From Calliopum simillimum (Eukaryota; Arthropoda; Insecta; Diptera; Lauxaniidae), in NCBI GenBank assembly GCA_951812925.1, contig OX638370.1:116698897-116762896 (forward strand): DNA of 64,000 nucleotides, written 5' to 3'. The position numbers were made by a program, and so were the translations under genes. Position 1 is the stretch's first letter, and each line of letters starts with the position of its first letter. This document shows, piece after piece, positions 1-10,490 of the stretch. Under the pieces are notes generated by a model that ran no database searches, had not been told where the DNA came from, and was given only the letters and a program-made list of their open reading frames with translations.

Positions 1-386
1 TATTTTTTATTTGGTTATTTTTTTTTTTGTATTTACGCATATAAACAAATGTTTTGTTTGGCCCTCTTGTCTTTTTCTTTCTTTTTCACATAAAGCGTCT
101 TTCCCTTTTAACGCTTTTTCGCGCGCATTTTTGTTTATCTCTCCACCTCGCTCTCGATCTCTTATGTCTACTTGCTGTGCTTTTGTAGCTCTTTGTTTAT
201 TCAGCACGCTGTCAAACTCTTTATTTGTCAATTTAAAACCGTTATAAAAAAGATGGTGGTTTGTTTGGTCAAACCAATCGAATGAAATCATGGCAGCGCT
301 GCAAAGCATTGACATATTGAAGTAGTGTTGCCAGCATTGTTCGGAAAATTTCGCTTAACTTCTGAAATACCAAGTTTCAATATGTA
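1..386. other. AT-rich sequence, no gene seen
   Basis: T-rich and moderately complex. Open frames exist on both strands, but they overlap each other and resemble no family I recognise, so none is annotated. Confidence 0.5.
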
Positions 387-1300
387 TTGAGGTGTCGAAC
401 AAAGTTCTTAAACTGTTTAGAAGTGATAGAACTGGTAGGAGGTGTAGCGATTTATTGTAGAACTGGTCTTAATGTGAAGTTTGTGAGTGATAGTTTGGAT
501 GGTTGTGAATTTCTAAATGTTGTAATTATTAATAATAATATCAAGGTCCGCATACCTTGTGTATATAATCCATCTAAGAGTAACAGCTTAAACTTATATT
601 TTTCAAACTTGTGTCATAGAATTATTGATTATAACTTTTGTATAATTTGTGAAGATTTCAGTTCAAAATTTTTGCCACAATTTTGCTTCTGGCGGATTGC
701 AGAATGTTAACTCTGATGTACCTACTCGTTATAGTGTTGATTTGTACTCAGTTTCCTTAATATTCTTCTTGCTTCCGATGCTTCTTCTGTGTTGAGTTTG
801 ATCAGATTAGTTTTCTATCTGATCATGACCTGATTTTCTGTTGCTTTGATTTTGACTTTGGCAATAGTTCTTTTTCCTATTGTGACTACAAGGCTATCAA
901 CTTGAGTGCATTGTCAGAGGAGATATCTCATATGTCATGGAATGAATGCTGCCCTCTCGATTGTGTTGACGATAAGTTAAGTGATTTAATGGCTAAAGTA
1001 GATTATGTTTTTAGATGGCATGTGCCGCTCCAATCTGTTTACCTTGTTACTCCAGTTGTCTTTGGCTTACAGAAAGGGCTTCGCTTGCAATTAGGAAAAG
1101 AAATGGGCTTAAATTCAAGTGGAAAGTCAATAGCACGATTTCTAGCTGGGAATTATTTAGAAGAGCTCGGAATGAGGCCAATTTATTGATTAGGCAAGAA
1201 AAAATTCAATTTTTCAGCTCGAAATGTAACATCAATCTTACTCCTAAACTATTATGGCAAAATACTCGTAATCATGCACAAAAAAAAAGTTGTAAAACCA
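387..1300 (+). pseudogene. Decayed LINE ORF2, endonuclease part
   Basis: Remnant of the apurinic-type endonuclease domain that nicks the target site for a non-LTR retrotransposon. Seen in sequence: GGVAIYCR near 437-460, a CEDFS stretch near 648-662 at the position of the usual GDFN motif (G to E and N to S changes), and SDHDLI at 818-835, the canonical C-terminal Asp-His motif. Downstream, one frame from about 902 has the linker expected between endonuclease and reverse transcriptase (HVPLQSV). Frame shifts between these pieces and internal stops make it non-functional. It continues in the same orientation as the reverse-transcriptase part at 1960-3175. The clade is not certain; the motifs fit the Jockey/CR1-like superfamily. 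Confidence 0.8.
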
Positions 1301-1302
1301 AA

Positions 1303-1915
1303 TGAAAACGTATTTAAATCAAAAACTTTCCGATATGAAAGAGCGCCAAAGAGGTTTGTATTTAAATCAAAAACAAGAGTTTTTAAATCAAAAACCCAAA
1401 AACGTTTTCTTATCAAAAACAAGTGTTTTTAAATCAAGAACAAATGTGTTTTCGCATCAAAAACAAGGGCTTCAATATCAAAAACAAGCGTTACTAAACC
1501 AAAAACAAATGTGTTTTATATGAAGAACTAGTGTTTTGGTATTAAATACAAGTGTTTTTAAACCAAAATTTCTTATTCAAATTCAAAAACATATTTATTT
1601 TAAATTTAAAAAAAATTGTTTTGAAACTAAAAGCTTCCGATTCGGTAAGAGTTGGCACCATTGCGTGAGAATGAATAAGAGAGAGGGAGTAATGAATACA
1701 TTTTTACTGAGCGAATGAGTTATCAATCATATCTCAATTTCAAATATATACAAATATTTTTAACTGTAAAACGAATACATTCGAATCAAATACAAAGTTA
1801 TTATATTAATAAAATTTTCTTTTAATTCAAAAACATTTAACATTTGATTTAAAAACAGTCACGTTTTTAAATCGAATACGTTCTCAATTAATTTTAGAAC
1901 CAGTTATTTTTTTCT
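1303..1915. repeat. Degenerate AAAACAAGTGTTTT minisatellite inside LINE
   Basis: A stretch dominated by imperfect copies of TCAAAAACAAGTGTTTTTAA, roughly 22-30 bp per unit, clearest from 1310 to 1560 and fading afterwards. Many units are self-complementary (AAAACAAGTGTTTT). It separates the endonuclease and reverse-transcriptase halves of one LINE and is absent from LINE coding logic. It therefore looks like an insertion or local expansion. The open frames through it are by-products of the repeat. Confidence 0.65.
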
Positions 1916-1959
1916 GTGAAGGATTTATAGCAAAGGCAATTTGGACTGCAACTTAGACC

Positions 1960-3175
1960 CTGAGTGTTAAAATGATTACTTCTTGCACAACGGTAGCCTT
2001 TCTACATCAGAATTAGTAAACAATAATATTGTGCCAGAAGTTTTCTTCCGCCCTGAGAACTTGTTTCATTCCTCTGGTGTAAGTGAATAAAATGTAGCTA
2101 TTGGTGTAAATAAAATAACCCCTAATGCTGTGGGACTAATGGCACTCCTATAAAGTTTATTAAAATTATTCTACGTTATATCTTGTCTTCTTTGACCCAT
2201 ATAATCAATCATTGCCTTACCACTTCCTGTGTTCCTAATATTTGGAAAATTGCAACTGTTCTTCCGATATCTAAGACCGCTTCTGCTTCTGTACCCAACG
2301 AGTTCAGACCCATTGGTATCCTGTCTGAATTAGGTAATGTCTGCGAAAAAATTATGTATGACCAAATGAACCGCTATCTACAAATTAATTCTTTTTTATC
2401 ATCTCTACAGTCTGGTTTTCGGATTGGTCATAGTCGTCAGACTACTATGATGAAAATTGTTGATGACATTCGCACCCATTTTGATCAAGACCATTTGACA
2501 CTTCTCTGCTTATAAGATTTATCTAAAGCATTTGATTCTGTTAATCACACGTTGCTTTGCAGAAAGCTTCGAACATTTTTCAATTTAAAAGATAGAGCTA
2601 ATTATTTAGGTGGTAGGCAGCAACAGTTTCGTGTTGAAAATACCTTTTCATCTTGCAAATTAGTTAGTCGGGGGGTTCCACACGTTTCTATCTTAGGTCT
2701 TTTGTTATTCTCAGTTTTTTATTAACGACATATTCGCTGTTTTTAAATATTCTAATACTCATGGTTATGCAGATGATGTTCAACTATATATCTCTCGACC
2801 CATTGGACTTGTGAAAAACCTAGCTTATATACTCAATGGTGACTTATCTCACCTTGACAAATGGGCCAAATCGAAAGTACTTCAAATTTCAAGAATGACT
2901 TGACACGAATAAATATTGGTCCTACATGCTTAGAACTCGTACCGAAAGCAAAAAACCTCGGTTTTATACTCAATTCAAAATTAACTTGTACGAATCATTT
3001 CAACAGTATCATGAGTAAAATATAAGCTACCTTAATCTGCCTGAGGACTTCTGCGGAGTTTATTCCGTTTGAAAGAGCTGATTGTGTCACAAATTATGTA
3101 CTGTCATGAAGTTTATAGCAAACTGGACTGTCGTTCTCAACATAAACTTAATGTTTTAATTTTCTTTTTGCTATA
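1960..3175 (+). pseudogene. Decayed LINE ORF2, reverse transcriptase part
   Basis: Remnant of a non-LTR reverse transcriptase. Seen in order: an N-terminal region ending NKITPNAVGL (about 2106-2135); FRPIGILS near 2305; QSGFR.GHS near 2410-2435; a stop just before DLSKAFDSVNH (about 2518-2550, motif A with its catalytic Asp); RGVPHVSILGLLLF near 2668-2710 (motif B region); and GYADDVQLY at 2763-2790, where YADD at 2766-2777 is the catalytic motif C. LSHLDKWAK follows near 2850. Several stops and frame shifts break the frame. The longest clean piece is 2183-2515. Together with 387-1300 this is one element on the + strand, split by the 1303-1915 repeat. Confidence 0.9.
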
Positions 3176-4883
3176 ATTCTTAACATGTTTATGCAAAAGT
3201 AAATATAAAGCAAATTTGAAAATTTCGCATTATTTAGATCAGCTCACGTTTGGTAAGGGCTGTACTGTAGCTGGAACTGAACTAATACTTAGATTGATAT
3301 GTTACTGTTGAAATCTAATTTTTACTTCAATGTATTGAATAACGTTTTTTGAGTTATTTCCCAAACCTAAACCAAAAATATTAGATTACATCACATTCGC
3401 TGAGTTAAAATAAACTAAAACAAAAGGTGAAAAATGTCAAAACACCGGTTTAGATAATAAATAAATAAAATAAAACTAATGAAAAATGCCAACACTAAAA
3501 AACCAATAATTTCACTGGAATTCAAAGATATCACAACGCAACAACACCAGCTGAATAATATTTAAAAGAAATCGTTAAAAAAGCACACAAATTCCCCAAC
3601 ATCTGAGAATGAGCAACTGGTTTTCATTCACTGTTTTATTGTTGTTGGTGTTGTTGTTGTTTACTTAAAATTTAAATTAATTTTTTCTTACTTATTTCGT
3701 CAATTTTTTTCCAACACATTTTGTATAAATTTATTTGCATATTTTTGTGGTTTTACTGTGAATTTTACGCATATTTTTAACATTTTTATTACTTGACTCA
3801 ACTACGACGACGACGGCGATGATACTTTGTCATATGCCACATTTTTGTTTAAACACGCACTACAGTAGTAACATCATGAGGTATGTTGTATAGGAAATAT
3901 TGCACTTTCTACGCGCGCATGCGCAAACGCTGCTTTTTTGGGCAGCAACCCAGAAAAGTTTCGTTTTTGAACATTTTGTCGTTTACATTGAGCTGAGTTT
4001 GACTGACGTACGGTAGTGAAATCAATACGTGCGTGAATTTTTCAACGCTGAATGACATTTTAACTCAAACAAATTGACTTAAATGAATTATAAAATTAAA
4101 TATTTTAAAAGCAGCAGTAAAATCATTTAAAACATATTTGTTTCTTCACATATGGATTTTTATGTCACATAACACTTTGTGTTGTGTTAAGCACAATGTG
4201 TACACTATGGAAGTTAATTGTATTTTTACTTTATTATAGGAAATTGGAATTTTAATTATTCTTCACTTTAAAGTGATTTCACTTTTGCCACGAGTTAGTT
4301 ACGTTTTATGCGGAAAACTTATGATTTGTGAATTTTTATGTCCCATAAGTCTCTACGGATTTGCCAACATTATACTTATTGAAAACATTTAAGGAAATAC
4401 ATAAAAATGTTAAAAGAAATCGATGCGCATTCCTACATAACACTAAATCACACTATGAGCATAACTTTGAAATAAACATTTTATAGCTTTTGTGCTATAT
4501 AAAAATGCATTTATGGTATTTTATTGTTAAAACGTTGCTTTTGATAAAATTTATTTAATTAAAATTTTCTTTTAACTAAGCTGGAATCGTTGGTTTTCAA
4601 TTAAGCAAGTTTTAAGTTCGCCTTAAATATGCAAAGGAATTTTGCCGCTATAAAAATTCTATAGTTATAATTGCTATAAAAATAGTACAAATATATAATA
4701 AAAAATTTGACTTACAGCTTAGCATTTTATTGTGCTGACCATAAACAGTCACTAGTTGATTTATCTGTAAAAGAAAAAATTTTGATTAAGAAATTAAATT
4801 TTTATAGAGGCTTTATAATTGATTAAGCTATAAATAAATCAACAGCTCAGGAATTTCTAGGTGTAACCAGACATCGAAACTTT
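3176..4883. other. Intergenic, no gene; GTT microsatellite
   Basis: AT-rich. Contains a (GTT)n/(TTG)n run near 3638-3662 and GAC/ACG trinucleotides near 3805-3820. The block 3880-4030 is more complex and GC-richer than its surroundings and carries the palindrome annotated at 3914. Nothing coding is recognisable. Confidence 0.5.
3914..3925. promoter_or_regulatory. Perfect NRF-1/Ewg-type palindromic motif
   Basis: The 12-mer CGCGCATGCGCA matches the NRF-1 (fly Erect wing) consensus YGCGCAYGCGCR at every position. One-mismatch relatives occur near 11297 and 15547. No promoter or transcript start can be tied to it here, so binding is inference from the motif alone. Confidence 0.35.
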
Positions 4884-5290
4884 AATTGAACTAGAGTTTG
4901 CCTTGTGGTGGAAATTCAACCATTTTGATTTGGCTTTAAAAATACCAACTAACTGTAAACTAAAGCAAACTAATTCTCATCACTAATCACGTCTGTGTAT
5001 GTTCTCTGTAGGGGCAAGACAAAGCAGACTTAAAAAAATTGTCATATCATTCCTTAGTATTAACCCTAGCTCCATATCAAATTTCATTGAAATCAATGCA
5101 GCGGTTAAGCCGCGAGAGCATTTTTTCCATTAAGGGGCTTGGCACCGCCTACTTGAAAACATAAGAATAACATTAACATTTCTTAGTGCTTACCCTATCT
5201 CCACACCAATTTCATTGAAATCGATGCAGTGGTTTAGCCGTGAGAACGTTTTATGCATTTAAGGGGCGTGGCACTGCCCACTTAAAAAAA
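4884..5290. repeat. Interspersed repeat, ~130-bp units, copy A
   Basis: Begins with AACTAGAGTTTGCC and GAAATTCAACCATTTTG, shared with the start of copy B at 12527. Two tandem units of about 129 bp follow, each with CTTAGT..TAACCCTA, ATCGATGCAG.GGTTTAGCCG and GGGGCGTGGCACTGCCCA. The last motif is nearly self-complementary. No coding. Probably a non-autonomous transposable element of the GTGGCACCGCCC type common in flies; the superfamily is not settled. Confidence 0.7.
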
Positions 5291-6337
5291 TTTTACGCCC
5301 TAAAGCCCCAAAAAATTAAATTAAAAATGTATTAGTGTAGCAAAAGAATATATTGAGAAGGAAAAAATATTTGTTTTTTTTTTATTTGCACTCCTTATCC
5401 ACTCCTTTCCGCGGACTTAAAAACGTCACTTCGTATAACGGACAATAATGAATTTTAAAAACTTAAGTAGTAAGTTATATATACTGTGTTTCCGATCATT
5501 AAAATATCGAGGAAAACAAGCGAGTAGACGAGTTGTCAAGAAATGGCTCATAAATGAGCTTGCAGCTCTCAGATTGCACATCATTTAGGTATTTCAGACC
5601 ATGCGCTTTGTCCAAACTCTATACATAAACTGCCTCTTTCCTCCGAAAATACCTTCATCCGGGAATATGCGAACAAGTCCCCAAGACTTTGTGCCCAAGG
5701 CCAAAACGAGAACTCAATATCAAAATAAGGACCAAGACTCAATATCCATAGCAGTCTTGGTCTTGGTCTCGGTTTGGTCATAAATTTTCTTACCTATCAT
5801 TGTGAAAAGTTCGGTAATGGGTATTTCGAAGAGCCATTTCCAAAAATTCAACTATTGAATTAATTAAATATTCATAGAATTTATGATCTCTTTAGCAACA
5901 TTTGACTATTAGGAATGACTATAATAGCAGAATTTTATATAAATATAAACACAGTCGTTCAAATATTTTCGAACACTTAATTGAATGATACTCAACTTTG
6001 AAGAAAAGTTCCAGCAACCCAGAATACGTAATAAAACGAGATAATGATCCAAAACACTGAACCAATCTCTGAAATAGCTATCTGGTGAATAAGCAAAGTA
6101 AAAGTACGTTGAAAGTTATAGAGAGGTCAACTCAGTTCCCTGAGGCAAACAAATTTAATCGTCGAGTCAAAAGGTCAAGGTCTTTTCGGAAAATCATTTT
6201 TTATAATACTATTTAAAGGCTTATGTTAAAAATCATTTGTTAAACTTTTTTAGTAAACAAACAGTAATTACGAGTTCGGCACTTTGATGACGTCTTTTAG
6301 AAGTGGAGGGGATATGGCTATATTGAATTTTTACATG
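5291..6337. other. Intergenic with a CTTGGTCTTGG repeat fragment
   Basis: No gene seen. Around 5680-5830 lies sequence rich in CTTGGTCTTGG/CCAAGACC, related to the repeat at 26974-27991, with a T-rich stretch after it. The rest is unremarkable AT-rich DNA. Confidence 0.5.
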
Positions 6338-6994
6338 TCTATATATGTATCCTTATAGACTCCCAAATGGCTGGACCGATCACCGTGAAAATTTATATAT
6401 AAGTTTTCGGGTACGAGCGTGTTTCTGCGTTGTTGGTTTTTTCAGATTTTTTTTTTTTTTTTTCACCCTTGGATGCCGATACCAAAAGCTTACATTTTTT
6501 TTTTCCTTTTTTTCGAGTTTTCTGCGCTTTCAAGACTTTTCACGACATTTTAGAGGAAAAAACTTTTTTTAACCTTCGGTCCACATAGGATGACCGAACC
6601 ATCGATTTTTGAAAATTTTTTTTCCCCTTTATTTATGTTTTCTATGCGTTTCATGAATTTTTACGACATTTTAGAGTAAAAAAAGGTTGAAAAGTTTTTT
6701 TCCCTTTTTTCATATTTTCTACGCGTTTCATGACTATTTACTACATTTATTAAAAAAAAAATTTTTAACCAAGGGTCCCACATAGGATATCGGAACCGAA
6801 AATTTTTTAAAATTTTTTTTAACCAAGGGTCCCCCATTATTGAATGTCGGACACAAAAATTAAAAAAAAAATTTTTTTTGTTCCGTTTATACTATAAATT
6901 GCATCAAGACAATTTACATTTTTGGTCTAATTTATTTGAAAATGCCCCGCGCTCTGCAAGAGAAGGTGTAGCAACGCACACCGGCAAATGCTCG
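6338..6994 (+). mobile_element. Non-autonomous Helitron, copy 1
   Basis: The left end starts TCTATATATG and continues ACTCCCAAATGGCTGGACCGAT, the 5' sequence style of insect Helitrons. The right end has a hairpin, GGTGT (6965-6969) and ACACC (6978-6982), followed by GGCAAATG and CTCGT, close to the Helitron CTRR-T terminus. Between them are imperfect tandem units of roughly 110-120 bp carrying TCTACGCGTTTCATGA, TTTACGACATTTTAGAG and AAGGGTCCC..ATTG.ATGTCGGA. No Rep/helicase coding. Copy 2 at 18619 shares both ends and the internal unit. The open frame at 6345-6572 is a shadow. Confidence 0.75.
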
Positions 6995-8412
6995 TAAACT
7001 ATAAATTGAAACTAATTTTTTAAATATTTAATGAGTTTTCAACGGATTTTTCGCATTTCAATTACAACTTGTGCGGAAACTTTTGAAAGACAGTGTACCT
7101 CTAACAACCAAATCAGCAGGATGCATATGGTAGTGGCCACCACGTAGCAACACATCACCTGCAGGGCATTAAAGAAAAATAAAAATCTTAATAAAATCAT
7201 TGCCAACATTAAGTGGATTGCAATAAAAATTTGAAAGCAAAACTGGTTGAATGGGTCGATTTAATTTGATTTCTATTCAATTTCGATTGCATAAAAGAGC
7301 CACAGGTGTCCTTTGTGGAGTGAAAAAATGCGTTAGTGTGCGCTTTCAATTCTATGTTATGCGCAGCAGTCTTTCACAGGTAGCAGATTAGCTAATTAAA
7401 TTAATTATATATTTTATATGGCTTTTAAAAAACACCGTTCAAAAATGATTTTCTGGAACTTCCTATAAATGCATTTAAACATTTATATGTACATATTTAT
7501 ATACCTATCTAATGGTTATTGTTGCAGCTAACAACATTCATTTTTAATGCAGCACATGTTGCCAACACTTGCGACATCGCATAGCAGCTGTAATATTTTT
7601 GGCGAAAACCCACCTTTCCAGCTATCATGATGTCATTACCATAAGAAGGTATTCCACCAAATGCTGCAAGCACTGCACAGCATGTCAGTTAGAATTTTTG
7701 GATTCTAAAGTAGCGGAAAATTCAATAACTTTGCAAGAAAAAGTGGTAAAACTTGCTAGTTACAACGCGGCTGTCCATTGACTTTCAAAAGTTGCAGCAG
7801 CAGCAGCATGGATGATGCAACATCACACGGTTTATGAAAGCAAAACAACAATAAAAAAAGTTGGAAAAGTCGAAAAATCCAAAGAAAATGAATTTTAAAT
7901 TGAGCAGCAGCAGCATTCTTTTTACCGTTTTCTATAACAAGTGAAGGCAAATTGCTCTGCGGTTGCAAGTGATGCTGCTCATGCTGATCATCATCATCCG
8001 TACATCCACATTATGTGTGTTAGATAATGACGGCGAAGTTGATGATGGCGACGACGACGACAAGGAAGTTATTGCACACTTGCTACAAAATTCTTCAAGG
8101 TAATTCAATAGCCAGCCACGTGCAGAAGTCGCTGCAAGTTGCCTTTCTTTAGAATGGAGTTCTTTAGCAAATTTTTGCTTTTGCTAAATTAATCTTAGAT
8201 GAATACTGTTGTTTAGATTGTTACATTCGTGGCAGTTAAGATTGATGTATGGTGTTGGGTTCAATGTAAGGAACAGATGGCTTATACATTTTTGGCTTAT
8301 ATCAAGTCATTATTCATACGGCCTTCTGTAAAAAACTCAAAGGCTTGAGAAATGTACAAAAAATGTATTTTTCAAGAAAAACTCAGACACCCTAGAAGCT
8401 ATCAACTACTAC
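6995..8412. other. Intergenic, trinucleotide-rich, no gene
   Basis: Contains (CAG)n near 7797-7808 and 7902-7912, CATCAT near 7985-7998 and a GACGACGAC run near 8048-8060. Short open frames at 7569-7781 (+) and 7756-7968 (-) have no recognisable domain and include microsatellite translation. Confidence 0.5.
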
Positions 8413-9050
8413 ATATGACAGTTTCTATGGGAGAACGAACCAACTTTCATGTCAACAATCACCGATCGAGCTGAAACTTTTGAAAACTATTTTGAAAACT
8501 CCAATGTCGAAAAATTTTGTTTTTTTCTCTCTAAATTTCAATATGTTTTGCAGAACCCATAAGACTGACGATCTTTGAGGCATATGGAAAATTTATGTAC
8601 CTATTTTTTTTAATTTTATTTTTTTTTTTTTTTTTTTTTGAGAAGGATTCCGTTTGTTTCAATGATAGTCCTATATATGTTTGTATGCATATTTGACTTT
8701 TTTAGAATTTTCAAAATTTTTCCCTTGACATAACATAAAAGATAATGAGATCGACCGGTCATATGGCGTTCGAAGTCTAATCAAATTCTGCATATTATAT
8801 AAAAAATTTTATAATTTACACAAAGAAACCAAAGTTGCCAGCATTTTGCTGAACCCACTTCTTTCTAAGCTTGAAAACATAAAAATTCCATGATTTTTGT
8901 GATATGGCCTACAGTTCGAGAAAACTTGTTACTGGCTAAAAAAAAAAATACATACATCTAGTCAAATCAATTAACGTACCATGCTAAAAAGTTTCAACGT
9001 GATCGGTGATGGCCGCCCTGCTAGTTTATTCGTTCTCAAGTAAAACCTGT
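8413..9050. mobile_element. Foldback-type element with ~70-bp inverted arms
   Basis: Left arm 8413-8482 contains AGAACGAA, ATCACCGATC and TGAAACTTTT. Right arm 8985-9050 carries the reverse complement of each in mirrored order (AAAAGTTTCAACGTGATCGGTGAT, TTCGTTCTC). The arms are imperfect and are separated by about 500 bp of AT-rich DNA containing a long T run (about 8620-8640). No transposase is visible. This is a decayed terminal-inverted-repeat or foldback element; the superfamily is unknown. Confidence 0.6.
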
Positions 9051-9115
9051 AATAGTGCCATATTATCAAATAATAAAGTAATATTTACTTTAAATTGCAT
9101 ACATTTTCATATACG

Positions 9116-9787
9116 TACACACAAAAAAATGAATGCTTAAATATCTTAATTTTGATTCTCTTTAGTTTTGATTTTAAACTTTTTTGGTATTAAATTCTGA
9201 TTTTTAAAATTTATTCCAAAAAAGTATAAAATTTATTCCAAAATAGTTTAAAATTAATACTTACTAATTTTGGCATTGTTCTATATAGATACTTTTTGGT
9301 TTTAAAAGTAAACTAAAATTTTTACTGTGTAGAGTAAATAATGCTTTCAACCAGAAGAATGTATAACTATTTTTACTTTATTATTCTAGTAAAAATATTT
9401 GTGTTTGGACAAACATACGCTTAATATACAAATTTCATATACATATATTGTATCTCGTCATCATAGAGGTCAGTGGTGTAGAGGTAGAAGTTTGTAATTG
9501 TAAGTCAAAATAATATGTTTCTTTGTATCACACGGACGGACCCCGGTTCGAACCCAAGTGCGGACAGTTCGTTTCTTTTTCTTTATTTTTTAAGTTATAG
9601 TAGGTAAATATCAGTTAAATTTTTTCAAAAAAATTTCTATACTGTTGTTCGAAAATTCTGAATTTACTAAAACAGTAAGGTAAAATTTATTTTATTAGGG
9701 AGATGTCACTATATTGACCTCAAATTCTAATAAAATTTACATGAAATACATAAAGTGGTATAAAATATTTTTTTTTCTCCGTGTATG
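9116..9787. repeat. AT-rich element with ACACRGAGAAAAA-like ends
   Basis: Starts near TACACACAAAAAAATG and ends near TTTTTTTTTCTCCGTGTA, loosely inverted to each other. An ACTGTGTAG occurs inside at about 9325. The interior repeats AAAATTTATTCCAAAA and holds the tRNA-like segment at 9470-9572. Similar ends (TACACAGAGAAAAA near 41709, TTTCTCTGTGTAC near 51793) occur singly elsewhere. The element boundaries are tentative. Confidence 0.35.
9470..9572 (+). repeat. tRNA-like (SINE-type) segment 1
   Basis: An A-box match TGGTGTAGAGG at 9474-9484 and a perfect B-box GGTTCGAACCC at 9545-9555 are spaced about 70 bp apart, wider than in a normal tRNA. No clean cloverleaf could be drawn. This is best read as a tRNA-derived retroposon remnant carrying an internal Pol III promoter, not a working tRNA gene. 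Confidence 0.5.
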
Positions 9788-10075
9788 TTCTTGAACGGAT
9801 GTGTTACAAGTGAAACGAAAGGAGAAGGACGGTTAGGACTAGTGTTAATTTTGGTCCCATCACATATAAAGCTATATTTATGTTTTACATTGTTTGTCAT
9901 TGGGCGTAAGCAATTGTCTCCTTATGCATTACAATCGGACTAGAAAAAGGTCAATTGTCTTCTTATGCATTACATTCGGACCAAAAGAAGGCCAATTTTT
10001 TTTATTTTATTTTTAAATTTCAACAAATTTAATTCGAAGTTCATATTTTACACAAAAATGTCAAAAGGTTTCATA

Positions 10076-10145
10076 GCCGGATGTGCTAAAGAGTTTGTTA
10101 TATAATTCTGAGCAATGTGTTCAGGGTTCGAATCTCAGTGTGGAT
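10076..10145 (+). repeat. tRNA-like (SINE-type) segment 2
   Basis: B-box GGTTCGAATCT at 10125-10135 lies about 45 bp after a weak A-box-like GCTAAAGAG. A T-rich tract follows at about 10151. It fits a degenerate tRNA-derived retroposon head. Confidence is limited because the A-box is poor. Confidence 0.4.
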
Positions 10146-10251
10146 GAATATTTTTTTATTAATTTTTTAATATTTTATACCTCGGCTATGTTGAACAAAT
10201 TCTTCATTTTCTGCTCCGATGACTCTTCAGACAAATTGTGTACAAATTAGT

Positions 10252-10310
10252 GGAGGATTTGAACCCGGGCTTCTCCATACAGCGCAAGTTACTAGACCAA
10301 TACACTATAG
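10252..10310 (-). repeat. tRNA-like (SINE-type) segment 3
   Basis: Read on the minus strand: A-box TAGTGTATTGG (10297-10307) fits TRGYNNARNNG, and about 40 bp later comes the B-box-like GGGTTCAAATCC (10255-10266). The spacing is that of a real tRNA, but acceptor-stem pairing is not evident. It is a tRNA pseudogene or SINE head. Confidence 0.5.
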
Positions 10311-10490
10311 TTTGCTCTTCTTCACAATCGACGAACTGCCAAACAGTTCGTAGTCAGTAATGTTATGAGTATAATCGATACACAATTTGACCACTTTTGG
10401 TACAAATGACGGATTATGCATTACATTTGGATCATTTTTGATACCATTAACCGACTTTGCATTATATTTGGACCATTTTTGATACAGTTG

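Larger units (their letters stand above)
9905..10490. repeat. Split ~43-46-bp minisatellite (TATGCATTACATTYGGACC)
   Basis: Units sharing CTTATGCATTACA.TCGGAC occur at about 9920 and 9963. Diverged units GGATTATGCATTACATTTGGATCA and GACTTTGCATTATATTTGGACC occur at about 10409 and 10453. The two pairs bracket roughly 400 bp that contains two tRNA-like segments. This layout suggests later insertion into a tandem array. Confidence 0.6.

Noticed and set aside
7..315. Overlapping opposite-strand open frames at the window start
   Set aside because: Frames on both strands cover the same DNA, with low-complexity composition and no domain.
9470..9572. Functional tRNA gene
   Set aside because: A- and B-box spacing too wide and no cloverleaf stems; kept only as a tRNA-like repeat.
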